Shown one piece after another: positions 16,446 to 26,098 of a stretch of DNA of 64,000 bases. The notes beneath the pieces were generated by a model. The model had not been told where the DNA came from and did not search any database. It was given only the letters and a program-made list of their open reading frames with translations. The position numbers and the translations under genes are program-made. Source of the stretch: Nonlabens sp. Ci31 (GTDB lineage Bacteria; Bacteroidota; Bacteroidia; Flavobacteriales; Flavobacteriaceae); contig NZ_CP043633.1 in the NCBI RefSeq assembly GCF_012974865.1, positions 2,365,001 to 2,429,000 of the forward strand. Direction: 5' to 3'. Position 1 is the first letter of the stretch. Each line of letters begins with the position of its first letter.

Positions 16446-17603
16446 TTAGTTTTTTTTACGACTTTTTCCAATCGCATTTTCTAAATCAGCGATAAGAATT
16501 TCTGGTTCTTCAATACCTACAGAAAACCTTAATAAGCCATCAGAAATACCTTGTTCTTCTCTTTCTTCAGGAGTCAGCAGGCTGTGTGAAGTGGTACTAG
16601 GTGCTAGAATAGTACTTTCTACACCTGCAAGACTTAAGGCAGGCATAATCACTTCTAGTTCTTCTAAGAAAGTGGTGTAATTGATGTGTTTTTTAAGTTC
16701 AAAGGACATCATACCACCGTAGGCATTCATTTGCTTTTTAGCGAGTTGGTGTTGTGGATGCGATTTTAACCCCGGATAATTTACTTTTTTAATGTCTGGA
16801 TGTTGATCTAAAAATTTAGCTAGTTTTTTAGCGTTTTTAGATTGTGCCTTTACTCTTAAAGCTAGAGTCTTGATACTTCTTTCTAACAGCCATACCGTTT
16901 GATCACTTAAGCTACCGCCATAATTCTTGGCAGTTTTCCAGAGTCTATCCATATGCACTTGGCTACAACTTACCGTACCTGCACAAATATCGCTGTGACC
17001 GCCTAAATATTTAGTCGCACTGTGTATGACGATATCAATTCCAAAATCGGCAGGAGTCTGGTTGATAGGGGAGGCAAATGTGTTATCTATTGCGGTTGTT
17101 AAGGAATTCGCTTTCGCGAAAGCGGAAACCAAAGCCATATCTGTAACCTCTAACAATGGGTTGCTAGGTGTTTCTATGTACACCATCTTAGTATTAGGCT
17201 TCAAACTTGCTTCCAGACTTTCTTGATCCACATGCTCGATCATGGTGTATTGAATACCTACATTTTCAAACTCTGCCGCTGCAAAATGAGCAGTACCACC
17301 GTAAATAGCCCGCTGCATGATGACGTGATCTCCAGTTTTAAGAAAAGCCATAAATACGGCACTAATAGCTGCCATCCCACTACCGAATATCATTCCAGCT
17401 TCCGTATGTTCTAATGCCGCCATCTTTTTACCAAGAGCCACTTGATTAGGAGTATTAAAATAACGCGGATATAAATTGGTTCCTTCGCCTCTGTAATCAT
17501 AAGCAGTGGATGTGTAAATAGGGGCCGTTGCACCGCCATAAACTTCATCTTTTAACTGTCCTGCATGCACACAAACGTAGTTGGGATTTCTATTTTCTTT
17601 CAT
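16446..17603 (-). CDS. PLP-dependent transsulfuration enzyme (cystathionine gamma-synthase/lyase family)
   Basis: A 385-residue Cys/Met metabolism PLP enzyme. The PLP lysine is in SATKYLGGHSDICAG near residue 200, with YxxRxxNP-like PRYFNTPN near residue 48, FGSGMAAISA near 73 and the C-terminal SLAGVESTILAPSTTSHS. The family includes cystathionine gamma-synthase, beta- and gamma-lyase and methionine gamma-lyase; sequence alone does not settle which. It probably forms an operon with bshB1. One exact dispersed palindrome lies in frame (SAFAKA). Confidence 0.9.
   Translation of the reverse strand: MKENRNPNYVCVHAGQLKDEVYGGATAPIYTSTAYDYRGEGTNLYPRYFNTPNQVALGKKMAALEHTEAGMIFGSGMAAISAVFMAFLKTGDHVIMQRAIYGGTAHFAAAEFENVGIQYTMIEHVDQESLEASLKPNTKMVYIETPSNPLLEVTDMALVSAFAKANSLTTAIDNTFASPINQTPADFGIDIVIHSATKYLGGHSDICAGTVSCSQVHMDRLWKTAKNYGGSLSDQTVWLLERSIKTLALRVKAQSKNAKKLAKFLDQHPDIKKVNYPGLKSHPQHQLAKKQMNAYGGMMSFELKKHINYTTFLEELEVIMPALSLAGVESTILAPSTTSHSLLTPEEREEQGISDGLLRFSVGIEEPEILIADLENAIGKSRKKN
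17110..17123. repeat. GCTTTCGCGAAAGC palindrome, exact, inside transsulfuration gene
   Basis: Encodes AFAKA in frame on the minus strand. Confidence 0.9.
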
Positions 17604-17731
17604 ATTGCCGAAATTAGTAAGATTGTAAGGATTAAAAGTAAATTAAATGTGAAATAAAACAGGTGCCACCCTCCATCAAATGCTCGTCTTAAATTTCCGT
17701 TTATTGTTCAGGAGTTAATTATCTTCACGGT

Positions 17732-18982
17732 ATGAGCAAGCTTTTTACAAATATTAGGGAATTAGTTCAAGTCAGGGAACAAACAGATCAACCATTACGT
17801 GGCCGTCAAATGGATGAACTGCCATCGATTAAAAACGCCTATTTGTGGTTGGAAGATGGTCTGATTAAAGATTACGGCAGTATGGATAATTACCATCCTC
17901 ATCCTGCCGAGGAGGTCTATGATTGTACCGGTCAGATCATCACGCCAGGTTATGTCGATAGTCATACGCATCTGGTTTTTGCAAGTACTCGTGAGAAGGA
18001 GTTTGAGGATAGGATTCACGGACTTTCCTATGAAGAAATTGCCGCTAGAGGTGGAGGTATATTAAATAGTGCCGCTGCTTTAGAAAAAATGACCGAAGAG
18101 GAGCTGTTTGAACAAGCGCGATCGCGACTGGACCAAGTGGTTGCCCAAGGTACTACAGCCATAGAAATAAAGAGTGGCTATGGACTAAATCTAGAAAGCG
18201 AATTAAAAATACTAAGAGTGGTATCTCGCTTGCGCGAAAGCGGAACAAATAACCATCATAAAATCCCAATAAAGTCAACTTTTCTAGGAGCACATGCTTT
18301 TCCATTGAAATACAAGGAGGATCGGGAAGCTTATATCAAACTCATTATAGAGGAGATGTTACCTAAAATAGCAGAAGAACATCTTGCCGATTATATAGAT
18401 GTTTTTTGTGAGCAAAATTATTTTACAGTTAAGGAGATGCTGCGTATTATAGAAGCAGGAAGTGCTTATGGGCTTAAAACAAAAGTACATGTGAATCAGT
18501 TCAACTCTATAGGAGCGGTAGAAGCAGCGGTAACAGCTGGAGCGGTAAGTGTAGATCATCTCGAAGTTATGGACGCCTCAGATTTTACTGCCTTATCAAG
18601 TTCAAAAACCATTGCAACTGCCTTACCTAGTTGTTCTTTCTTTCTGGGACTTGATTATGCGCCAGTGAATGAAATGATAGATCGGGATATCGCCGTGTCT
18701 TTGGCAAGTGACTACAATCCGGGAAGTACGCCTTCAGGTAATTTAAACTTTGTTTTTTCTTTGGCTTGTATAAAAATGAAGATGACACCACAACGTGCTT
18801 TTAATGCGCTTACGGTAAATGCTGCTCATGCATTAGAACTTCAAGAAGAACTAGGAAGTATCACTAAAGGTAAAAAAGCTAATCTTATGATTTTTAAAAA
18901 TATAGAGAGTATTGCTGCTATACCCTATAATTTCGGACGGGTTATTATCGATCAAGTTGTTGTTGATGGTCAATTTATTTAG
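17732..18982 (+). CDS. hutI: Imidazolonepropionase
   Basis: A 416-residue amidohydrolase of histidine degradation: it hydrolyses 4-imidazolone-5-propionate to N-formimidoyl-glutamate. The metal motif is in DSHTHLVFASTRE near residue 76, with EIKSGYGLN near 150, HVNQFN near 254 and SDYNPGSTPSGNL near 330. It overlaps nothing and is followed after 6 bp by hutG. hutH and hutU are not in this window, so the pathway is completed elsewhere. Confidence 0.95.
   Translation: MSKLFTNIRELVQVREQTDQPLRGRQMDELPSIKNAYLWLEDGLIKDYGSMDNYHPHPAEEVYDCTGQIITPGYVDSHTHLVFASTREKEFEDRIHGLSYEEIAARGGGILNSAAALEKMTEEELFEQARSRLDQVVAQGTTAIEIKSGYGLNLESELKILRVVSRLRESGTNNHHKIPIKSTFLGAHAFPLKYKEDREAYIKLIIEEMLPKIAEEHLADYIDVFCEQNYFTVKEMLRIIEAGSAYGLKTKVHVNQFNSIGAVEAAVTAGAVSVDHLEVMDASDFTALSSSKTIATALPSCSFFLGLDYAPVNEMIDRDIAVSLASDYNPGSTPSGNLNFVFSLACIKMKMTPQRAFNALTVNAAHALELQEELGSITKGKKANLMIFKNIESIAAIPYNFGRVIIDQVVVDGQFI
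18228..18241. repeat. Dispersed palindrome, 1 mismatch, inside hutI
   Basis: GCTTGCGCGAAAGC; read in the second frame it encodes RLRES. Confidence 0.8.
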
Positions 18983-18988
18983 AAAGAT

Positions 18989-20008
18989 ATGAAGGAGCAT
19001 TTTAAACTATTTACAAACCAAAAACGAGAGCATTACGTTTCTCATCGGTATGATTTAAATAAAGAAGGCCTTTCAACATTGGAAGATGAGGCAGTTTGCT
19101 TTGCGCAGTCCATGGAAGTTTGTGAAGATTTAAAGAAACTTTCTAAATTAAAGGCAAAATACCTTATTCTAGGTATTCCTGAAGATATTGGGGTACGTGC
19201 TAATCTGGGTAGGGCAGGAGCGAGTGAAGCTTGGGAGTCCTTTTTAAAATCTTTTTTAAGTTTACAACAGACTTCTTTAAATGATGGAAGGCGATTTTGT
19301 GTTTTGGGAACGGTTTATACAGAAGATTTAATGCTGCAGGCTCAAAATTTAGCAGCATCTTCTCATAAGGATAGAAAGCAATTAAGTGATCTAGTAATAT
19401 TGCTGGATCAACGGGTAAGTGAAATCGCCTCTTTAATTATAGCAGCAGGAAAAACACCTATAGTCATAGGCGGTGGTCATAATAACAGTTATCCGCTATT
19501 GAGAGCTAGTGGTTATTCTGTTCCAGTAGATTGTATCAATATAGATGCACATACTGATTTAAGAGCTGCAAAAGCAAGACATAGTGGCAATGGTTTTCGC
19601 TATGCGATTCAAGAAGGGTACTTGAAAAACTATTATATGATAGGAATACAAAAAAATTACTTGAGTCAACCGATGATTGATCTGATCGCGCAAAGTGATG
19701 CGATAGATTACAGTTCCTATGATTTTGAAGATTTTAAACTTCAACAAGAAGTTCTAAAAGCTATAAAGCATGTCGATACCACCAATTTTGCGCTAGAAAT
19801 AGATATGGATGTGGTGGCTCATTTTCCTTCTAGTGCGCAAGCGCCATTGGGTTACTCCTTTCAAGAACTGAGGCGTATGATGAATGAAATTCTCAAAAAA
19901 GCGCGTCAATTCCCTAAATACATTCATATTTGTGAGGCAGCACCTCGTTATGGGTATGAAAATCAAGTAGGTAAAGCACTGGCAACTTTAGTTAATGGTC
20001 TTCCTTAA
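18989..20008 (+). CDS. hutG: Formimidoylglutamase (arginase/agmatinase family)
   Basis: A 339-residue ureohydrolase-fold enzyme. Mn ligands appear in GGGHNNSYPL near residue 160, NIDAHTDLR near 183 and EIDMDVVAHFPSSAQAP near 268. In the hut context it splits N-formimidoyl-glutamate to glutamate and formamide. The family signature is clear and the HutG role follows from its position 6 bp behind hutI. Confidence 0.9.
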   Translation: MKEHFKLFTNQKREHYVSHRYDLNKEGLSTLEDEAVCFAQSMEVCEDLKKLSKLKAKYLILGIPEDIGVRANLGRAGASEAWESFLKSFLSLQQTSLNDGRRFCVLGTVYTEDLMLQAQNLAASSHKDRKQLSDLVILLDQRVSEIASLIIAAGKTPIVIGGGHNNSYPLLRASGYSVPVDCINIDAHTDLRAAKARHSGNGFRYAIQEGYLKNYYMIGIQKNYLSQPMIDLIAQSDAIDYSSYDFEDFKLQQEVLKAIKHVDTTNFALEIDMDVVAHFPSSAQAPLGYSFQELRRMMNEILKKARQFPKYIHICEAAPRYGYENQVGKALATLVNGLP

Positions 20009-20011
20009 TTT

Positions 20012-20245
20012 ATGAGCTGGCAGTTTACTTTTCTTCCTGTTTTTCTGATTATTTTTTGGTTGCTGTTTGCGCTTAAGAACTTATCCTCTTTTAGAAAGGA
20101 ATTTCAAAAGAGGGACAGAAAAGAGCGCTCCTCAGAATTAGGTAAGCTATTTATCAAAGACGTACAAAAGAAATATATGTGGCGATCTGTTATTGCTTTG
20201 ATCGTTTGTCTGGGCTTTTATTTGGCTTTTTATCATACGCAATAA
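20012..20245 (+). CDS. Small two-helix membrane protein
   Basis: A 77-residue protein with a hydrophobic helix at residues 5-22, a charged middle (FQKRDRKERSSE) and a second helix at residues 57-73. No domain recognised. It starts 3 bp after hutG and is probably cotranscribed. Confidence 0.65.
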   Translation: MSWQFTFLPVFLIIFWLLFALKNLSSFRKEFQKRDRKERSSELGKLFIKDVQKKYMWRSVIALIVCLGFYLAFYHTQ

Positions 20246-20526
20246 ATGTAGATTTTCTATGATTTTGAGAATTTTAAGGTTGAGAAAAGTCAAAAGAAAG
20301 ACTAAATAAAACCAATTTAGTTTGTGAATAGCTTAGAAGTAAAATGATTTTTTTTATGTTTATGGAGGCGAAAAATAATTGCTTAGCTTGTGTCATGGAA
20401 TTATTTTTTAACGAATAAGAAAGGTAAAAAGAAACGATTTATACGCAACATTTGAATGCTAAAATGGTATCAATCTAAGAGCTATATGTCTGGAGGCTAT
20501 ATCCTAGAAATATACAAGAAAGTAAA
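20246..20526. other. Intergenic region between convergent genes, no gene seen
   Basis: Together with the adjoining terminator this is a 328-bp gene-free gap. No ORF above about 20 codons looks real. Confidence 0.5.
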
Positions 20527-20553
20527 AAAGCGCACTGGTAAAAGATGCGCTTT
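20527..20553 (-). terminator. Intrinsic terminator of the peroxidase/PhoX-like operon
   Basis: An 8-bp stem (AAAGCGCA/TGCGCTTT) with an 11-nt loop and a T-run on the minus strand. Confidence 0.75.
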
Positions 20554-20573
20554 AAGAGGAGCTAAATACACCT

Positions 20574-22406
20574 CTAATTTTCAGTATATTCCTTTTTTAA
20601 AAACGCTTCATCTGTAAGTGTTTTCATAAAGTTGATAAGGTCTGTTTTTTCTGGAGTTGTTAAGTGTAAGGAATCTGGTGGTAATGTCTGGAACTCTTGA
20701 TCTGTTATTCCTATACCGTAACCACCACCTAAGTTATAAAACTCTATGACTTCTTCCAGCGTTTTATAGGCTCCGTTATGCATATAAGGAGCGGTAAGCG
20801 CTATATTTCTTATGCTAGGTGTTTTAAAGAAGTGTTTTCTATTATCTGTTTTAAAAAGTTCAAACCTTCCTAAATCAGGATCGATGGTCGCATTTTCTGT
20901 CGTGGCTATTTGGGGTACTCCTATATGTTCCATTTCTGTTTCCATGAAATCTGGTGGTACAGTACCATTAAAAACAGGTGCAAAATGGCAGGTAGCACAT
21001 TTTGCTTTACCATTGAAAAGATTAAATCCGTTAATTTCTGAAGCCGTTAACGTGTTGATCTCATTTCTAATATTGCGATCCCATTTTGAATTCCAATAAT
21101 TAAGACTGCGCACATAATCTGCAATGGCAGTTCTTATCGTATGCTGATTGATAGGAGTAGCATAGGCTTTTTTAAAGTCCTTGATGTAGGTAACATCTGT
21201 ATCAATATGTGCTGAAAATCTTTTAAGATCAGAATGGAATTCCTGTGAGTTATTAATAACCGAAACGATCTGACCTTCTAAACTACCAGCTCTTTTGTCA
21301 TAAAAAAAACCTTGTTGGTAAGCACTATAAGTAAGACTTGGACTGTTGCGATTTAATCCAGAAGAGGTAACAAGTCCATCGGTAAATGCCAGCTCGCTTT
21401 TATGACAGGTAGAGCAACTAATCGTTTGAGAAGTGGAAAGTTGCGGGTCATTAAACAAGCGTTTTCCTAAGGCAATTTTTTCTTCTGTAAGCGGTGTTAC
21501 TTTTTGGTCTGCAAAAAAATCTAGTGATAATGCTTCTTTAGAAAACAAGCTGGAAGCATTATTATCCATGGCCATCTGTAAAGGGAATGCTACGTTCCAG
21601 TCTTTTGCAGTGTCGTTCCACAAAACAAGCATTGGATCGATATGAGACTTAATAAACTCATACCTATTGAAATCTTCAAAGTTGCTATTCTTTAAAAACT
21701 GTTTTGATTGTCTAAATTTTTCTTTCCAAGATAATTGGAGCTGGCTATTCGTAAACTTATGGTCGTAGAGCTCTAGTATTTGCTCCGCTTTCGCGAAAGC
21801 AGTAACCGCATCCATCAAACTACTTTCTAAAACAGGAGAATCAAAACCGGTAACTCCTGCAGTGGCGGTGCGTATGAATTGCTTGCGAACCAGCCAAAGA
21901 ACATGGTAGGGCTTAAAAAATGCTAAGTCTGTATTTCTTAAAAGAACCAGCAATCTCGAATGAATTTTACCAGCTATTTTCTGCACAGATGCAATTTCTG
22001 GTGTATCGCTGAAAAGGTTTTCTTCTAAGGTCTGAAAGCTACAGGGTTCATTTATTTTAATATCTGTAAGATCTTCTTCCTCTACTTTGAGAATATTAGG
22101 TGCATTCAGAAAGTTGTAGTTGTTTAGATCATTAAAAGACAGTACAGGCTCTATTTTTTTAAACGCTGTGCGTGCTTTTTTGAAATAATCCCTCAGGCTG
22201 TCGATATGGGAAGTTAGGGTTAAAGAATCTATATAATTGGCACAATTTTGCAGATCATTTAGATACATATTCTGGAGTGCAGAAGACGGTTGTAGATCTA
22301 TTTGTTCAACATATTCTTTCTGTTCCTGTTTACAAGAGATCAGTAGCAAAAGAAGACCTGTAATCAAACAGGTCTTCTTTAATAAAGTGGAGGTCAGTAA
22401 ACCCAT
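20574..22406 (-). CDS. Di-haem cytochrome c peroxidase-like lipoprotein with N-terminal helical domain
   Basis: A 610-residue exported lipoprotein (lipobox LLISCK, Cys near 25). The C-terminal half is a MauG/CcpA-type di-haem peroxidase with CSTCH near residue 330 and CATCH near residue 468, followed by FKTPSIRNIALTAPYMHNGAYKTLEEVI. The N-terminal 280 residues are all-helical with no recognised cofactor site and could be imelysin-like, a guess from predicted structure only. It follows the PhoX-like gene by 1 bp on the same strand, so the two products probably act together in the periplasm. One exact dispersed palindrome encodes TAFAKAE. Confidence 0.88.
   Translation of the reverse strand: MGLLTSTLLKKTCLITGLLLLLISCKQEQKEYVEQIDLQPSSALQNMYLNDLQNCANYIDSLTLTSHIDSLRDYFKKARTAFKKIEPVLSFNDLNNYNFLNAPNILKVEEEDLTDIKINEPCSFQTLEENLFSDTPEIASVQKIAGKIHSRLLVLLRNTDLAFFKPYHVLWLVRKQFIRTATAGVTGFDSPVLESSLMDAVTAFAKAEQILELYDHKFTNSQLQLSWKEKFRQSKQFLKNSNFEDFNRYEFIKSHIDPMLVLWNDTAKDWNVAFPLQMAMDNNASSLFSKEALSLDFFADQKVTPLTEEKIALGKRLFNDPQLSTSQTISCSTCHKSELAFTDGLVTSSGLNRNSPSLTYSAYQQGFFYDKRAGSLEGQIVSVINNSQEFHSDLKRFSAHIDTDVTYIKDFKKAYATPINQHTIRTAIADYVRSLNYWNSKWDRNIRNEINTLTASEINGFNLFNGKAKCATCHFAPVFNGTVPPDFMETEMEHIGVPQIATTENATIDPDLGRFELFKTDNRKHFFKTPSIRNIALTAPYMHNGAYKTLEEVIEFYNLGGGYGIGITDQEFQTLPPDSLHLTTPEKTDLINFMKTLTDEAFLKKEYTEN
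21787..21800. repeat. GCTTTCGCGAAAGC palindrome, exact, inside peroxidase gene
   Basis: Encodes AFAKA in frame on the minus strand. Confidence 0.9.
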
Positions 22407-22407
22407 C

Positions 22408-23874
22408 TTATCGGTCTAGCCCGGTTAAAACGTACATCATACTTCCTTCTTTACGGCTACTTGTAACATCACCTACGGCGTTAGGATCAGAGAATGCACT
22501 ACCGTCTGCAGGTTCCCAACCGTGATTTTGTGTTATAACCATAAATGTCCCGTCTATTCCTACTTGATCAGAAACGTCTATCATTCCTGTGATTTCCCAA
22601 ATGCTGGTCTCACTTCCTATTCCAGCGGCAGCCGCACTTACTTGGTCGCATTCTAGAACGGTTTTCAATACGCCAGTATTTAGGTTGTATTGATACAATC
22701 TTGCATAATGAGTTCTAACAGCATCATCAAAATAGCCATTGGGATCCTCTTGAATGTAAGCATAGTTGGTAGTGACTAGAATATTATCAGGACTGTGAAA
22801 TCCCCATGCTTTGCCACCTATTTTATCGCCGTCAAGAACACAAGTGATTTTAGCAGGTCCAGTAGGGTCTGTTTCATTTAATTCTACTTTGTAAATGCGA
22901 CCATATTGAGAACCTTTACCGACTAATGCAGCTCTCTGACGGCCAGTTACTGCAAAGTAAACTTCTCTTTGGTTATTATCGTCTCCACGTCTCCAGTCGA
23001 TATCTTCCAGCCTAGAGAATCCCATGACACCTTTAGTTTTAGCCTCTGCATCCAGTAAGTCTATATTCCTCTCATTAAGCTGTACAAACTCTGCATCATA
23101 AGATTGTCCTTCTTGCATATCCATTTCAAAGTTAATCCCAGCCGCTGTTACCTTAAGTCCATAAAGATTACCATTGTAAAGATCTCCACGATCTCCAACG
23201 TACATTCCTAGCTGTCCAGAAGGAATACTATTATCAGAATCATCATCTCCTATAAATACAACTGTTTTATCATCATAGGCATTTTTTCCTATGGCGACTG
23301 CGTTCTCTGTACTCCATTGTCCCATTGCGGTAAGCATTTCTGGAAACATTCTTGAGGAGCTATGTTTGGTAACTTCTGTTGCAAAAACTCCTTTTGAAGC
23401 GCCGCCCCATTCTCCACCTGAGAGGTATAAGGGTCCGAAGCCGTGCTCTTCTGGAGTAATTAAAGAACCAGAACATTGTGCGGTAGATCCTGTAGCTTGT
23501 GCATTAAGGATGTATTCACCTGCAACTGGTTTGAAGGTTTTATCTAGTGTAATGCGTGCGATAGAATAATCTGCCTCGATGTTATTGATAAGCGTGTAGT
23601 TTTCCTGATCCGTATTGTAGATCAATCCACATCCATCTGCCATGGAGCCATAAACGAATTCAGGTGTTTCTATCAGCTGGTCTGCACTCGAAAGAATAGG
23701 GTACACATTTACAGAAGAAAATTCAGCTGTTGTTTTTAAAAAGTTAGGGGTTGTAGAGTGTGCTCTAAGAACAACTTCATCAGCTTGTGGATTTGTTCTT
23801 AGGGACTCTTCATCATTACAAGCAGTTATAGCTAGCATTCCAGCTGCTGCAAAAAGGAGGTAATTTGATTTCAT
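22408..23874 (-). CDS. PhoX-like (DUF839) exported lipoprotein
   Basis: A 488-residue lipoprotein (lipobox AITACN, Cys near 19). Segments such as GYGSMADGCGLIYN-type loops, EHGFGPLYLSGGEWGG, GFSRLEDIDWRRGD and GFHSPDNILVTTNYAYIQEDPNG resemble the DUF839/PhoX beta-propeller family, whose members are Ca/Fe-dependent alkaline phosphatases. I cannot confirm every metal ligand, so phosphatase activity is inference. It is the first gene of a two-gene operon with the di-haem peroxidase. Confidence 0.7.
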   Translation of the reverse strand: MKSNYLLFAAAGMLAITACNDEESLRTNPQADEVVLRAHSTTPNFLKTTAEFSSVNVYPILSSADQLIETPEFVYGSMADGCGLIYNTDQENYTLINNIEADYSIARITLDKTFKPVAGEYILNAQATGSTAQCSGSLITPEEHGFGPLYLSGGEWGGASKGVFATEVTKHSSSRMFPEMLTAMGQWSTENAVAIGKNAYDDKTVVFIGDDDSDNSIPSGQLGMYVGDRGDLYNGNLYGLKVTAAGINFEMDMQEGQSYDAEFVQLNERNIDLLDAEAKTKGVMGFSRLEDIDWRRGDDNNQREVYFAVTGRQRAALVGKGSQYGRIYKVELNETDPTGPAKITCVLDGDKIGGKAWGFHSPDNILVTTNYAYIQEDPNGYFDDAVRTHYARLYQYNLNTGVLKTVLECDQVSAAAAGIGSETSIWEITGMIDVSDQVGIDGTFMVITQNHGWEPADGSAFSDPNAVGDVTSSRKEGSMMYVLTGLDR

Positions 23875-24136
23875 TTTTATGTTTTTTAGTTGTTACAAAG
23901 CTATTTCTAAGACGCTGTAATTTTGGAAATTTAATATGATGCTTGTTTTACAATTGTGTTAGCTGTCAGACAAAATGGTGTTAGGAGAAGGTTGTCTATT
24001 TAAACTTAAAGTTTTTGAAGTGTATTTAACATTTTGCTATTCAGGGTTTTATTTCTTAATTACGTAACTTTAATTTTATTTTGTACGAAATGAAAGTAGT
24101 AGAATGTAAATTTGAACACACCTAAAATGAAATGAA

Positions 24137-24931
24137 ATGAAAAAAGTATTTATTGCCTTATTTGCTATTTCTATGATGACTATTTCTTGTAAAGACAACA
24201 AGGGGGAGACTGTAGAAGAAGAACTATCCACTACCGAAACAATAGAAGAGCAAACATTGCCAGAGCCTAACAATATAAAAGTAACGCCTCTATCTCACGC
24301 GACATTTGTAATGGACTGGAACGGTCAGATTATTTATGTAGATCCTACAGGCGGAGTTGCTGCTTTTGAAGGTATGCCTGCAGCTGATCTAACTTTGATT
24401 ACAGATGTACATTATGATCACTTAGATGAGGAAACGCTTGCTGCCGTAAAAGGAGATAGTAAGATAATTACTCCACAAGCTGTAGCTGATAAGATGGTAG
24501 GTTTTAAACCTTCTAACATTATTAATAACGGCGAAACTAAAACTATTTTAGGAATAGATATAACAGCTATCCCTATGTACAACCTTACCGAAGGTAGATT
24601 AGAGATGCATGTTAAAGGAAGAGGAAATGGATATGTATTAGAGAAAAATGGTTATCGTGTTTACATCTCTGGAGATACAGAGGATATTCCTGAGATGAGA
24701 GCCTTAAAGAATATAGACAAAGCATTTTTATGTATGAACTTACCTTACACGATGGATATCGACCAAGCGGCAAATGCTGTTCTTGAGTTTCAGCCTAAGC
24801 AGGTAATCCCGTATCACTACAGGGGTACAGAAGGGTTTCAAGATGTAGAAAAATTCAAGCAAATGATTGACGATACCAATAGTGATATTAAGGTAACCCT
24901 TATGGACTGGTATCCTGTTAAGGCAGAATAA
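24137..24931 (+). CDS. Metallo-beta-lactamase-fold (UlaG-like) lipoprotein
   Basis: A 264-residue exported lipoprotein (lipobox TISCK, Cys near 19). The metal-binding loop reads ITDVHYDHLDEETL near residue 98 in place of HxHxDH, as in UlaG/UPF0173 MBL proteins, and YISGDTEDIPEM and IPYHYRGTEG supply later ligands. Substrate unknown. A -7 box TAAATTTG lies at 24107-24114 and gives a short leader. The gene is monocistronic, ending at the terminator at 24952. Confidence 0.85.
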   Translation: MKKVFIALFAISMMTISCKDNKGETVEEELSTTETIEEQTLPEPNNIKVTPLSHATFVMDWNGQIIYVDPTGGVAAFEGMPAADLTLITDVHYDHLDEETLAAVKGDSKIITPQAVADKMVGFKPSNIINNGETKTILGIDITAIPMYNLTEGRLEMHVKGRGNGYVLEKNGYRVYISGDTEDIPEMRALKNIDKAFLCMNLPYTMDIDQAANAVLEFQPKQVIPYHYRGTEGFQDVEKFKQMIDDTNSDIKVTLMDWYPVKAE

Positions 24932-24951
24932 CCATTCTAGAATCCATATTT

Positions 24952-24986
24952 AAAAAGGGAATACTGCCAAAGTTTTCCCTTTTTTT
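24952..24986 (+). terminator. Intrinsic terminator
   Basis: AAAAAGGGAA pairs with TTCCCTTTTT around a loop, followed by a T-run, directly after the MBL-fold lipoprotein gene. Confidence 0.85.
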
Positions 24987-25080
24987 ATGTGTTAAATTGT
25001 TGGTGTGATCTCTTTAGTACAGAATCAAGTACGGCATCAACTTCTGTTTTAAAATACCACAGAAAGCGAGAATAAAAAAC

Positions 25081-25482
25081 CTATCCAAAAAATACTTCAT
25101 ACATATAACGTCCTGGAACGAAGGTAAAGCCGCCAGCAATCATTAATGCACCAATGTAGAGCAGTATCATTTTAATTTTGTGTTTTTTTACTTGGCCTTT
25201 TTTAATCGCTATATAAGCTGTAGGAACTGACCAAAGTGTCAAAAAACTAAACAAATGAATCCACCCGAAATGTCCTAGAACCTGAGGTCCTACCATCGCA
25301 GGCATAAATAGAGAAACAGTAGCGGTAATGAGCATGGAAACCATATAATACTTACCTAATGATCTGTGCCATTTAGTTCCCTTACTGAATAATAGCAGGT
25401 ATCCTCCTACGAAAACACATGGTATTACCGTGATCAGATGCGTATACATCAATGATCTGTACAGGAAAGAGTAATTTTCCAT
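25081..25482 (-). CDS. DUF2306-like small membrane protein
   Basis: A 133-residue protein with four hydrophobic helices. The loop FSKGTKWHRSLGKYYMVSML near residues 33-52 and conserved histidines resemble DUF2306 proteins, of unknown function. Monocistronic by spacing. Confidence 0.72.
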   Translation of the reverse strand: MENYSFLYRSLMYTHLITVIPCVFVGGYLLLFSKGTKWHRSLGKYYMVSMLITATVSLFMPAMVGPQVLGHFGWIHLFSFLTLWSVPTAYIAIKKGQVKKHKIKMILLYIGALMIAGGFTFVPGRYMYEVFFG

Positions 25483-25579
25483 GATTCTAAATTTGAATAC
25501 AATATAACTGGATTTATTTTAAGAGCTACCATAATTTAACCGTAGCTATGTACTTTGATTGGTAAACTGTCTGTAATCA

Positions 25580-25610
25580 AAAAACCCTCGAGCGCAGCTG
25601 GAGGGTTTTT
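25580..25610. terminator. Bidirectional terminator-like hairpin
   Basis: AAAAACCCTC pairs with GAGGGTTTTT around an 11-nt loop. It lies just left of the insertion element. Confidence 0.8.
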
Positions 25611-25664
25611 AAAATGTTAATCAGGTCACGTCCTAAAATAGCGATACACTAAAACCTCAGTGTA

Positions 25665-26098
25665 ATGAAAACCTCAGAAAAAGCGGGTTACGTGAAGCGT
25701 ACCCAAAAAGATTACTCCGTTTCTTTTAAACTCCAAGTGGTTCAAGAAATGGAACTTGGTGAATTAAGTAGAACTGAAGCTTGTCTTAAATATGGAATAC
25801 AAGCAAAATCTACTATTAGAGAATGGCTCAGAAAATATGGTAACTTTGATTGGGAAAATCAATTACCAATTACTATGGTAAAGACTCCAGAACAAAAATA
25901 CTTGAGTTAGAGGCTAAGGTCAAGCTTCTTGAGAAACAAAAGGCGAGAGCAGAGCATCTGGCAGAGCGAGCCGATAAAAAAGTCATCACCTTCGATATGT
26001 TGGTTGATATGGCTGAGAAGGAATATGATATTCAGATAAGAAAAAACTACACGCCCGAGTTATCCAAGACTATAAAGAAGAACACAAAGAAACGTTAG
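25665..26098 (+). pseudogene. IS3-family OrfA (HTH), frameshifted
   Basis: The reading frame begins MKTSEKAGYVKRTQKDYSVSF with the HTH of IS3 OrfA proteins and stops at 25910 (TPEQKYLS). The frame shifted by -1 at the A5 run 25894-25898 continues as ILELEAKVKLLEKQKARAEHL...IRKNYTPEL to 26098, the usual leucine-zipper half. One missing A explains the break. Without it OrfA would be about 144 residues. It could also be a sequencing undercall. Confidence 0.8.
26041..26047 (+). promoter_or_regulatory. Programmed -1 frameshift heptamer A-AAA-AAC
   Basis: The heptamer is in the zero frame of OrfA as A AAA AAC. Slipping back one base moves reading exactly into the orfB frame. This is the standard IS3-family arrangement. 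Confidence 0.75.

Noticed and set aside
15534..20008. Functional link between tRNA-His and the hut genes
   Set aside because: They are separated by bshB1 and a transsulfuration gene on the other strand, with no shared regulatory site or T-box; the nearness is probably chance.
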